From an uncultured Lachnospiraceae bacterium (GTDB lineage Bacteria; Bacillota; Clostridia; Lachnospirales; Lachnospiraceae): DNA of 47,054 nt. How positions within the stretch are numbered: position 1 is the first letter of the stretch; every line of letters begins with the position of its first letter. The DNA lies in contig URRW01000020.1 of NCBI GenBank assembly GCA_900550285.1, positions 1 through 47,054 of the forward strand, in the 5' to 3' direction. The notes beneath the pieces were generated by a model. That model made no database searches, was not told the origin of the DNA, and worked only from the letters and a program-made list of their open reading frames with translations. Below are positions 24,927 to 32,259 of this stretch, piece after piece. The position numbers and the translations under genes were made by a program.

Positions 24927-26393
24927 TTACAGCATCTTCTTCATTTCGTCAGCAACGAACTGAACCTTGGTACCAACGATAACCTGTACCGCAGTCTTGT
25001 TGGGACGGATAACGCCCGCAACACCAGCGGATTTGATCTTCTTCTCGTCAACCTTGGTATAGTCTTTGATCTCGAAACGAAGTCTTGTGATGCAGTTGTC
25101 AAGGCTTGCAACGTTTTCTTTGCCGCCGATACCTTCCAGAACGATCTTTGCAACTTCTGTAAAGTCGTTGTTGGAAAGCTTAACGCTCTTTTCAGCCTCT
25201 ACATCGTCGTCCTCACGGCCGGGAGTCTTTAAGTCAAACTTCACGATCGCAAATCTGAATACCAGATAGAATACAACGAATGCAGCAAGGCCCAGAGGCA
25301 GGATCAGCCATGTCTTAGCAGCTGCAGGCAGAGATGCGGAGAACAGCAGGTCTGTTGCGCCGGCGGAGAAAGAGAAGCCCGCACGGAAGCCAAGCATAAC
25401 GGTGATCACTGTGAAAATGCCGTACAGTGCAGCGTAGATTACGTACAGTGCAGGTGCAAGGAACATGAAAGAGAACTCGAAGGGCTCGGTAACGCCGCAG
25501 ACAAACGCACAGATGGCTGCGGAGCCAACCAGACCGATCGCTACTTTTCTCTTGTTGCTCTTTGCTGTCTGGATCATCGCCAGAGCCGCACCGGGAACAC
25601 CAAACATCATACAAGGGAAGAAACCGGACATATACATACCAAGGCTCCATTTTACATCTGCAGATGTCTCGCCTGCCCAGAAGTGGGACAGGTCGCCCAG
25701 ACCGATGGTATCAAACCAGAATACGTTGTTCAGCGCATGATGCAGTCCAAACGGGATCAGCAGACGGTTCAGGAACGCATAGATACCTGCGCCAACTGCG
25801 CCCAGGCTTGCGATGCCTTCGCCCAGCGCTACCAAGCCACCGAAGATCAGAGGCCATGCAAACAGCAGGATTGCTGCAGCGATGATGGAAACAACGCCTG
25901 CGATGATCGTAACGCAGCGCTTGCCGGAGAAGAAGGACAGCCAGTCGGGCAGCTTTGTTCCCTTAAACTTGTTGTAGCATACAGAGCCGATCACACCTGC
26001 CAGAATACCGATGAAAGGGTTCTGGATCTTGCTGAACGCAAGGCTTGCCTTTGCATTTTCAGCGATAGAAGGCATCAGGGTTGTTACAACGCCTGTGGAA
26101 AGCAGGGATGTGATCATCAGCCAGGAAGCCAGAGCCGCAAGGCCGCCTGTACCGTCGTTGTTGTCCGCCATGCCGACGCCGACACCGATCGCGAACAGGA
26201 TCGCGATGTTATCAATCAGAGCGCCGCCCGCTTTTACAAGGAAGAAACCAATCATCTGGACAATACCAGTAACTTCACCGCCCTGCATGGTAGAAGGACA
26301 CATCAGATATCCGATGCCCATCAGAATACCGCAGATCGGCAGACATGCAACCGGAAGCATTAACGCTTTACCGAGTTTCTGCAACCATTTCAT
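24927..26393 (-). CDS. nagE: PTS N-acetylglucosamine (glucose-family) EIICB component
   Basis: A 488-residue membrane permease. The EIIC domain (1-375) has about ten hydrophobic segments and family motifs such as NNDGTGGLAALASWLM, FGLHHALNNVFWF and CGVTEPFEFSFMFLAP, the conserved ITEPxE-type loop. After a linker comes EIIB (about 405-488) with the phospho-Cys in SLDNCITRLRFEI (about 432). No EIIA domain is fused, so phosphate must come from the separate EIIA (crr) in the same gene run. NagE is the best guess because nagB and nagA are adjacent, but glucose is not excluded. The start follows GGGGGTACTCC. Confidence 0.88.
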   Translation of the reverse strand: MKWLQKLGKALMLPVACLPICGILMGIGYLMCPSTMQGGEVTGIVQMIGFFLVKAGGALIDNIAILFAIGVGVGMADNNDGTGGLAALASWLMITSLLSTGVVTTLMPSIAENAKASLAFSKIQNPFIGILAGVIGSVCYNKFKGTKLPDWLSFFSGKRCVTIIAGVVSIIAAAILLFAWPLIFGGLVALGEGIASLGAVGAGIYAFLNRLLIPFGLHHALNNVFWFDTIGLGDLSHFWAGETSADVKWSLGMYMSGFFPCMMFGVPGAALAMIQTAKSNKRKVAIGLVGSAAICAFVCGVTEPFEFSFMFLAPALYVIYAALYGIFTVITVMLGFRAGFSFSAGATDLLFSASLPAAAKTWLILPLGLAAFVVFYLVFRFAIVKFDLKTPGREDDDVEAEKSVKLSNNDFTEVAKIVLEGIGGKENVASLDNCITRLRFEIKDYTKVDEKKIKSAGVAGVIRPNKTAVQVIVGTKVQFVADEMKKML

Positions 26394-26420
26394 AAGGAGT
26401 ACCCCCTTTTTTAATATGTA

Positions 26421-26520
26421 GTTCCGCCCTAGCTACGGAACCTGATTTTTATTTGGCTCGCCTCCCACATATGATGCGGGAGACGGTGCACACACATTTA
26501 CGCAGTCCGCACACGCGGAC
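26421..26520 (-). other. Three intercistronic hairpins between ptsH and nagE
   Basis: On the minus strand there are GTCCGC-N4-GCGGAC (26520-26505), CTCCCGCAT-N3-ATGTGGGAG with one G-U (26482-26462), and GTTCCG-N9-CGGAAC (26441-26421). None has a run of T. They may set mRNA processing or relative expression of HPr and NagE. No second RAT site and no good promoter was seen in the gap. Confidence 0.5.
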
Positions 26521-26534
26521 AATCATCTGTCCAA

Positions 26535-26792
26535 TTACAGATTCTCTTTCAGGAAAGCTTCCAGCGCTGCCGCTGCCGCTTCCTCATCCTCGCCTTCTAC
26601 CGTAAATTCAACGGTATTGCCTTTCTTTGCGCCCAGCATCATCAGGGACATGATCTTTTTGGCGTCGCCCTTTTTGCCGTTGCATGCAACGGATGCCGTG
26701 CTCTTGAATTTGGAAGCCTCTTTTGTCAGAAGCCCTGCCGGTCTTGCGTGAATGCCCAGCTCATCCTGAATGGTGTAAGAAAACTGTTTCAT
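26535..26792 (-). CDS. ptsH: Phosphocarrier protein HPr (Lys at position 46)
   Basis: An 85-residue HPr. The active His15 is in ELGIHARPAG and the fold markers (ASKF, VACNGKKGDAKKIMSLMMLGAKKG) are in order. The residue equivalent to Ser46, the HPr-kinase target of B. subtilis, is Lys (AKKIMS), with a Ser three residues later. HPr carries phosphate from EI to EIIA and other EII components. It is downstream of ptsI here, the reverse of the usual ptsH-ptsI order. The ATG follows AAAGGAGATCTGA. Confidence 0.95.
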   Translation of the reverse strand: MKQFSYTIQDELGIHARPAGLLTKEASKFKSTASVACNGKKGDAKKIMSLMMLGAKKGNTVEFTVEGEDEEAAAAALEAFLKENL

Positions 26793-26823
26793 TTTAAATC
26801 AGATCTCCTTTCTGAAAAATCAC

Positions 26824-28440
26824 TTAAATTTCGCGGATTGCCTTGCGCAGCCCCAGTATATAGGTCGGGGATACGGAAAGCTCATCGATTCCCATATCGA
26901 CGAACGTCTTTGTCAGCGTCGTATCGCTTCCAAGCTCGCCGCAGATGCCTACCCACGCGCCGCCTTTATGGCCGTTTTCTATCGTCATCTGGATCATCCG
27001 AAGCACTGCCGGATGGTGGGAATCATAAATATTGTCAAGGCTCTGGTTCTGCCTGTCGATCGCCAGCGTATACTGGGTCAGGTCGTTTGTGCCGATGCTG
27101 AAAAACTCGACCTCTTTTGCCAGCTCTTCGCTGATCATGACCGCCGCAGGCGTCTCTACCATAATCCCCAGCTCTACCTCGCCAAAGCTTACGCCTTCCG
27201 CTTTAAGCTCTGCCTTGACCTCTTCCACGATCTCTTTGATCCGTCTGATCTCGCTTACGGAAATGATCATCGGGAACATGATCGAAGCGGTCCCAAATGC
27301 AGATGCCCTGTAGATCGCGCGAAGCTGCGTCTTGAAAATCTCCACCCTGTCCAGACAGATACGGATCGCACGGTATCCCATCGCGGGATTTTCCTCCTTC
27401 GGGAGGTTGAAATAATCCACCTGCTTATCCGCGCCGATGTCCAGCGTCCGGATGATGACCTTCCTGCCGCCCATGCGGGACAGGACCTCTTTGTAAATCT
27501 CAAACTGCTCTTCCTCAGTCGGATAATCCTCCCTGCCAAGATACAGAAATTCGCTTCTGAAAAGCCCGATGCCGCCCCCGTCGTTTGCAAGGACCTTCTC
27601 CACATCCTCAACGCTGCCGATGTTGGCGTATACGTTGATCCGGCGTCCGTCGGTCGTCACATTGTCCTTCCCGATCAGGTCAAGCAGCTCGCCCTGCTCT
27701 TTTTCGTAGGCTTCTTTTTTGTGAGCCATCTTTTCAGACGTCTCTGCGTCGGGACCGATAATAAACGTCCCGTCTATGCCGTCCACAACGGCGTCCATGC
27801 CGTTGTATTCCTCCAAAAGCTCCACCTCTGTCTTTACCAGCGCCGGAATGTTCATCGAACGCGCCAGGATCGCGGTGTGGGAATTGGCGGAACCGTTTTT
27901 GGTAACAAACGCCAGAATCTTGCTCTTATCCAGCTGCACCGTCTCGCTGGGGGACAGATCGTCTGCCAGAAGGATCACCGGGACGTCGGAATCAATGCTT
28001 CCGTCCCCGATCCCCGCCAGCACATTGACTACCCTGCCGGAAATATCCTTCACGTCAGCCGCGCGGGCTTTCATGTAATCGTCGTCCATGGAAGCAAACA
28101 CCGCCGCAAAATTTTCCCCGGTCACGCTTACCGCATATTCCGCATTGACCTTCTCCTTGCGGATCGTATTGCAGATGGCTTCCAGATAGTCTCCGTCGTC
28201 CAGCATCATCTTATGCACATCAAAGATCATCGCCTGCTCTTCGCCGGCTTCCTCCAGCGCCTTATGATACAGGGCGTCCAGCTGCTCCATCGCCTCGGCT
28301 TTTGCCGCCTCAAAACGCGCCACCTCGGCTTCCGTATCTGTTACCGTCTTTTTCTCCAGGACATATTCCTGTTTCTTGTAAAAATAAATCTTACCGATTG
28401 CGACCCCTTTCAGGACGCTCTTTCCGGAACAAACAATCAT
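26824..28440 (-). CDS. ptsI: Phosphoenolpyruvate-protein phosphotransferase (enzyme I)
   Basis: A 538-residue enzyme, shorter than the ~570 of many EI proteins but complete. The N-terminal domain has the active His in GSANSHTAILARSMNIPA (about 185). The PEP-binding TIM barrel has GGGIGLFRSEFLYLGR, GYRAIRICLDRVEIFKTQLRAIYRA, EFFSIGTNDLTQYTLAIDRQN and GICGELGSD. It starts the PTS by transferring phosphate from PEP to HPr. It lies between crr and ptsH with gaps of about 20-30 bases, so the genes form one operon. Confidence 0.97.
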   Translation of the reverse strand: MIVCSGKSVLKGVAIGKIYFYKKQEYVLEKKTVTDTEAEVARFEAAKAEAMEQLDALYHKALEEAGEEQAMIFDVHKMMLDDGDYLEAICNTIRKEKVNAEYAVSVTGENFAAVFASMDDDYMKARAADVKDISGRVVNVLAGIGDGSIDSDVPVILLADDLSPSETVQLDKSKILAFVTKNGSANSHTAILARSMNIPALVKTEVELLEEYNGMDAVVDGIDGTFIIGPDAETSEKMAHKKEAYEKEQGELLDLIGKDNVTTDGRRINVYANIGSVEDVEKVLANDGGGIGLFRSEFLYLGREDYPTEEEQFEIYKEVLSRMGGRKVIIRTLDIGADKQVDYFNLPKEENPAMGYRAIRICLDRVEIFKTQLRAIYRASAFGTASIMFPMIISVSEIRRIKEIVEEVKAELKAEGVSFGEVELGIMVETPAAVMISEELAKEVEFFSIGTNDLTQYTLAIDRQNQSLDNIYDSHHPAVLRMIQMTIENGHKGGAWVGICGELGSDTTLTKTFVDMGIDELSVSPTYILGLRKAIREI

Positions 28441-28461
28441 TTTCTTATCCTTCCTGCACGC

Positions 28462-28956
28462 TTACTTTGCAAGCTTCATCACTTCGTCGCCCGGTTCAAC
28501 CGCCTTGTCCGTAAAGCACTCGATGCTGCCGTATTCATCCGTATTGCAGATGACCATCGGCGTGATCGTCGCCTTGCCCGCTTTGCGGATCGCATCCAGA
28601 TCTGCCACAACCAGAAGGTCACCTTTTTTTACCTGCTGTTCGCTCTCTACCTTCAGCTCGAAGGGGCCGCCGTTTAATTCAACCGTATCAAGGCCGATAT
28701 GGATCAGGATCTCTGCGCCGTCCGCCGTCGTCATGCCGACCGCGTGTCCTGTCGGGAATACCGTGCTGATCGTGCCGTCTGCGGGCGCATATACATGGCC
28801 GTCCTCAGGCTCGATTGCAATCCCCTTTCCTAAAATCTCCTCTCCGAATGTCGGATCGGGAACTTCCTTGATGCCGACGCATTTTCCCTTCATCGGAGCT
28901 GCCAGCACGATGCCCGCATTTGCGCCGTTTTTCTTAAACTTGTCAAAAAATCCCAT
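28462..28956 (-). CDS. crr: PTS glucose-type EIIA component
   Basis: A 164-residue stand-alone EIIA-Glc domain. The phosphorylated His is His86 in ILIHIGLDTV, and the partner His71 is in PTGHAVGM. APMKGKCVGIKEVPDPTFGEEILGKG and VYAPADGTISTVF are family landmarks. It should relay phosphate from HPr to NagE, which has no EIIA of its own, and perhaps to other EIICB proteins. It is the second gene of the antiterminator operon, 15 bases after the regulator. Confidence 0.95.
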   Translation of the reverse strand: MGFFDKFKKNGANAGIVLAAPMKGKCVGIKEVPDPTFGEEILGKGIAIEPEDGHVYAPADGTISTVFPTGHAVGMTTADGAEILIHIGLDTVELNGGPFELKVESEQQVKKGDLLVVADLDAIRKAGKATITPMVICNTDEYGSIECFTDKAVEPGDEVMKLAK

Positions 28957-28971
28957 TTCAGTATCCTCCTG

Positions 28972-29805
28972 TCACTTCGGCTGCGCCGTGTATTTTAACT
29001 GTAATGCCATATAAACCGTTTCGTCTTCCGTCATTTCACAGTCTATGACGGACTTTATGTAGTCTTTCATCTTTTGCGCGAGTTCATACTCCTTTGGGCA
29101 GTGCATCCGCACAAAAGCGTTCAGCTCCTCGTCTCCTGCCGTTACCGCAGGACGGTTCTGGATCATACGGCTCAGAATAAATTTCAGATTGGTCACCAGC
29201 CGGTCCGTATAGATCGAATCCGCCGGAAGCGGGTATGCCTCTCCCGCAAGCTCTGCCAGATGCCGGATCATATCCGTCATAACCTGTGTGTGCCGGATCT
29301 TGAGTCCGCCGAACTCGCCGTTTACCAGATGGAACGCAATGGATGCCGCCTCATCCTCCGGGAGCCGCACGCCGGTCTGCTCTTCAATCAGCAAAAGCGC
29401 TTTCTGCCCGATCTGGAATTCCTCCGGATAAAAGCGCCGGATCTCTCCGTAAAGGGCATTTTCAAAAAGCATCCCTTCCTCATAGCGCTTAAGCGCAAAC
29501 GCGATATGGTCTGTCAGCGTCAGATAGACGTTCTGGTTCAGCCGCATCGGAAGCCGCTCCTTGGCATAGGAAATGATCCGGTCCGAAACCTGGATGCACT
29601 CCAGCGGCATATCTGCCAAAAGCTGCTTAAACCGTTCCAGCAGATCGGGGCTTTTTAAGCGGAATACCTTTTCCACAGCGCTTTCTGCAAGCTCTTCCCC
29701 GGCTTTCTTCTGAAAACCGATCCCTCTGCCCATCGCAACGATCTCCTGCCCGCCCTCATCCAGGGCAGAGATCACATTGTTGTTAATAACCTTCTGTATC
29801 TTCAT
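28972..29805 (-). CDS. BglG/LicT-family transcriptional antiterminator, PRD2 histidines replaced
   Basis: A 277-residue RNA-binding regulator. The CAT domain (1-55, MKIQKVINNNVISALDEGGQE then GRGIGFQKKAGE) binds RAT RNA. PRD1 (about 65-170) keeps both regulatory histidines: H100 in LTDHIAFA and H159 in IAFHLVNGEF. In PRD2 (about 175-277) the two equivalent positions are Asn206 in LVTNLKF (LicT has His) and Gln269 in ALQLKY (LicT has His). The protein could be inhibited through PRD1 by an EII while not needing HPr activation in PRD2. A RAT and terminator stand directly upstream of its own gene, so it probably controls its own operon. Confidence 0.93.
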   Translation of the reverse strand: MKIQKVINNNVISALDEGGQEIVAMGRGIGFQKKAGEELAESAVEKVFRLKSPDLLERFKQLLADMPLECIQVSDRIISYAKERLPMRLNQNVYLTLTDHIAFALKRYEEGMLFENALYGEIRRFYPEEFQIGQKALLLIEEQTGVRLPEDEAASIAFHLVNGEFGGLKIRHTQVMTDMIRHLAELAGEAYPLPADSIYTDRLVTNLKFILSRMIQNRPAVTAGDEELNAFVRMHCPKEYELAQKMKDYIKSVIDCEMTEDETVYMALQLKYTAQPK

Positions 29806-29840
29806 GTTCTACTCCAGCCGGGCGCAGTGCAGCGTCCTTT

Positions 29841-29917
29841 AAAACAAAAAACCACATTTTATAAATCAATCATGAACATCCAAAATAGAGTCTGATTAAC
29901 TTATAAAATATGGTTTT
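29841..29917 (-). terminator. Intrinsic terminator overlapping the RAT (antitermination switch)
   Basis: On the minus strand the 17-base arms AAAACCATATTTTATAA (29917-29901) and TTATAAAATGTGGTTTT (29864-29848) pair fully with one G-U, a 36-base loop and a run of T at 29850-29841. The first arm shares its leading AAAACC with the end of the RAT, so the two structures are mutually exclusive. Confidence 0.9.
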
Positions 29918-29939
29918 GCCTGCCTGCCAGTAACAATCC
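29912..29939 (-). promoter_or_regulatory. Ribonucleic antiterminator (RAT) site, LicT/GlcT type
   Basis: The minus strand reads GGATTGTTACTG, a short loop, then GCAGGCAAAACC. This matches the conserved RAT ends GGATTGTTACTG and GGCAAAACC known from bgl/lic-type operons in Bacillus. Binding of the CAT domain would hold the hairpin open and disrupt the overlapping terminator. It lies about 37 bases after the predicted transcript start and 106 bases before the antiterminator start codon. Confidence 0.9.
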
Positions 29940-29982
29940 AATTTTATATTCTGATTCTGTTGTCCGCCCCTTGACTGTTTAT

Positions 29983-30011
29983 AGTCTATCAAATGTTTTA
30001 AATTGTGTCAA
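29983..30011 (-). promoter_or_regulatory. Sigma-A promoter of the antiterminator-pts operon
   Basis: Minus-strand TTGACA (30011-30006), a 17-base spacer and TAGACT (29988-29983). Together with the RAT/terminator it fills most of the 334-base gap between this operon and pepF. Confidence 0.8.
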
Positions 30012-30076
30012 GCCGCTTTTTGGAAATCTGCACCATTTTCTTTTTTTATTCTGATAAAATCTCACAAATTCGCACA

Positions 30077-30115
30077 AATGCCCGAATCGTCTGATAACGC
30101 AGCGATCCGGGCATT
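30077..30115 (-). terminator. Hairpin terminator after pepF
   Basis: Inverted repeat AATGCCCG-ATCG and CGAT-CGGGCATT with one mismatch and a 13-base loop, 25 bases after the pepF stop. The T-run on the minus strand is weak (ATTTGTG), so efficiency is uncertain. Confidence 0.55.
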
Positions 30116-30139
30116 GCCCTATAATCCGGAAAATCCGGC

Positions 30140-31945
30140 TCAGTCTTTCATCAATTCTTCCATTTCATCCAGAAGGCTGTCAAACAGTGCCAGCGCGCTG
30201 TGCACAGGATCTGCTGTCCTCATATCCACGCCCGCGCCCCTCAGAAGAGAAATCGGATCCTTGGAGCAGCCGCCGGACAGGAATGCAAGGTAATCCTTTA
30301 CCGCGCCTTCCCCCTCCTCCAGAATGCGTTTGGACAGCGCCATCGCCGCGGAAAATCCGGTCGCATACTGGAACACATAATAATTGTAGTAAAAATGGGG
30401 GATCCGCGCCCATTCCCTGTCGATCAGACTGTCCACAACAACGTCCTCCCCATAATAGAACACGTTTAAGTCATGGTACATTTTGTTTAAGCCCTCTGCA
30501 GTCAGGCTGCCGCCCTTTGCCACTTCTTCGTTGATCATCAGCTCAAACTCCGCAAACATCGTCTGGCGGTACAGCGTCGTGCGGAACTGTTCCAGAAAAT
30601 AGTTGATCAGGTATGCCCTTGTCTTTTTGTCCTCCGTTTTCTTTAACAGATGCTGCATCAGAAGCGCCTCGTTGCAGGTGGACGCCACCTCCGCCACAAA
30701 GATCACATAATCCCTGTCCACAGGATTCTGGTTTTTGGTGGAAAGCCAGGAGTGCATCGCGTGTCCCATCTCATGCGCCAGCGTAAACTCAGAATCCAGC
30801 GTTTCCTTATAGTTTAACAGCACATAGGGATGGACGAGCTGTCCCGCGCTGTATGCGCCGCCCCGCTTGCCCTTGTTTTCATAAACGTCGATCCAGCGGT
30901 TTTCAAAGCCGCCCTTTAAAACCTCCGTATACTCTTTGCCCAGCACGGCAGTGGCTTCCAGCACTTCTTTTTTGGCGTCCTCAAAGGCGATCTTTACGTC
31001 CGCGTCCGGAACGAGGGACGTATAAACATCGTACATATGAAGCTCGTCTACGCCCATCAGCTTCTTGCGCAGCTTCATATAGCGGTGCAGCACGCCGATG
31101 TCCTCATGTACGGCGCCGATCAGGTTATGATACACCTCCACCGGCACATTGGTATTGTCCAAAGACGCATGGAGCGCATCCGGATATTTGCGCGCCTTTG
31201 CAAAAAATTTCAGCTGGTTGACCTGAGAATTGAGCAGGGACGCCGCCGTATTGATCACATTTCCGTAAGAGGTATACAGCGATTCAAACGCCGCTTTTCT
31301 CAGCTCTCTGTCGGGGCTTTGCATCAGCGGGATAAAGCTTCCGCCCGTTACCTCGTACTCCTGTCCGCTGCTGTCCCTGACCGGATCAAATTTTAAGTCC
31401 GCGTTTACGAGCATCGAATATACCGTGCCCGGCGCCTGCGCCATTTCTCCGGCGTCCGCCAGCACCTTTTCCAGCTCCGGGGATAAAATATGCTCCCGGC
31501 AGCGGCGCAGCTCGCCGATGCTTCTTCTGTAGCGCTCCAGCTCCGGCTTTTCCGCATAGAAGGATTCCAGCTTTTCATCCGAAACCGCAAGGATCTCCGG
31601 CCCTGCAAAGGAAGTCATGCCGCTGCATTCCACATACAGCCCCATTGCCCGCGCTTCCAGCGTCTGGCCTTCCGCATCCGACGTATCCTGATCCTTTACT
31701 CTGGACGCATAGCCGTATACCTCGCTCAAAACGCATTCCAGTTCCTCATCCAGCCGGCAGTAGTCAAAAAGGTTTTCCGCGCTTTCCCCAAGCTTTCCTG
31801 CATAGGAAGCAGCCTGTTCCGCCAGCTCTTTCGCCCCCGCAAAAGCAGTTTCCCACGCCTGTCTGTCTGCATACATATCTTCCAGCGCCCAGGTATCTTC
31901 TTTTCTTACCTCGCTGCGCGCCGGAACCGTCTTTACTTCGCCCAT
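30140..31945 (-). CDS. pepF: Oligoendopeptidase F (M3 family)
   Basis: A 601-residue zinc metallopeptidase that cleaves short peptides in the cytoplasm. The metal site is LAHEMGHAMHSWL (HExxH at about 388), with the third ligand Glu in FVAEVASTCNEALLM about 25 residues later. The N-terminal helical domain (RKEDTWALEDMYADRQAWE) and the C-terminal IPHFYYNYYVFQYATGFSAA are typical of PepF. Length is normal. The ATG follows AAAGGAGAACCGAT. It is monocistronic, with a clear promoter and a hairpin after the stop. Confidence 0.95.
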   Translation of the reverse strand: MGEVKTVPARSEVRKEDTWALEDMYADRQAWETAFAGAKELAEQAASYAGKLGESAENLFDYCRLDEELECVLSEVYGYASRVKDQDTSDAEGQTLEARAMGLYVECSGMTSFAGPEILAVSDEKLESFYAEKPELERYRRSIGELRRCREHILSPELEKVLADAGEMAQAPGTVYSMLVNADLKFDPVRDSSGQEYEVTGGSFIPLMQSPDRELRKAAFESLYTSYGNVINTAASLLNSQVNQLKFFAKARKYPDALHASLDNTNVPVEVYHNLIGAVHEDIGVLHRYMKLRKKLMGVDELHMYDVYTSLVPDADVKIAFEDAKKEVLEATAVLGKEYTEVLKGGFENRWIDVYENKGKRGGAYSAGQLVHPYVLLNYKETLDSEFTLAHEMGHAMHSWLSTKNQNPVDRDYVIFVAEVASTCNEALLMQHLLKKTEDKKTRAYLINYFLEQFRTTLYRQTMFAEFELMINEEVAKGGSLTAEGLNKMYHDLNVFYYGEDVVVDSLIDREWARIPHFYYNYYVFQYATGFSAAMALSKRILEEGEGAVKDYLAFLSGGCSKDPISLLRGAGVDMRTADPVHSALALFDSLLDEMEELMKD

Positions 31946-32005
31946 ATCGGTTCTCCTTTATTTTTCTCATTCAGCGGCGGCGGTCTGCCGCCTGCTGTCC
32001 GCTCT

Positions 32006-32035
32006 ATTTTAGCACTCCTTTCTTTCCTTTGTCAA
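32006..32035 (-). promoter_or_regulatory. Sigma-A promoter of pepF
   Basis: Minus-strand TTGACA (32035-32030), an 18-base spacer and TAAAAT (32011-32006), about 60 bases before the start codon. Confidence 0.75.
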
Positions 32036-32054
32036 AACACAAAACAAGCCAAAT

Positions 32055-32087
32055 ACAAAACGGGACTCCTCTGGCCAGGAGTCCCGT
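32055..32087 (-). terminator. Perfect-hairpin terminator upstream of pepF
   Basis: ACGGGACTCCT (32060-32070), a 6-base loop and AGGAGTCCCGT (32077-32087), an 11-bp perfect stem followed on the minus strand by TTTTGTATTT. It lies about 170 bases after the alpha-galactosidase stop, which is unusually far. Confidence 0.85.
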
Positions 32088-32259
32088 CTGTTATGTTTGA
32101 AAGGAAGAAAAATGAAAAAGTGTCCGGCTTTCGCCTTTACAAGTAATACAATACCCTATAATTGTGAGAAAACGATGGCAAATATATGTCCATTTTATGA
32201 ACAGTCCCTAAAAAGTGCATAAAGTAAGTTTGGAATATTGTCAAAAAGCTGTTTCTTTT
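32088..32259 (-). other. AT-rich gap after the alpha-galactosidase gene; possible small RNA
   Basis: This stretch contains no convincing gene. On the minus strand TTGACA (32244-32239, inside the end of the galactosidase gap), 17 bases and TATGCA (32221-32216) resemble a weak promoter. A transcript from there would run about 120 bases to the perfect terminator at 32055. It could encode a small RNA or just be a long 3' untranslated region. Confidence 0.3.

Noticed and set aside
26394..26534. A second RAT site before nagE
   Set aside because: No GGATTGTTACTG or GGCAAAACC ends occur in this gap; the hairpins there are different.
26968..28677. A 569-codon open frame on the plus strand, opposite ptsI and crr
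   Set aside because: It is antisense to clear, conserved EI and EIIA genes, has no ribosome binding site or domain, and owes its length to the codon bias of the real genes.
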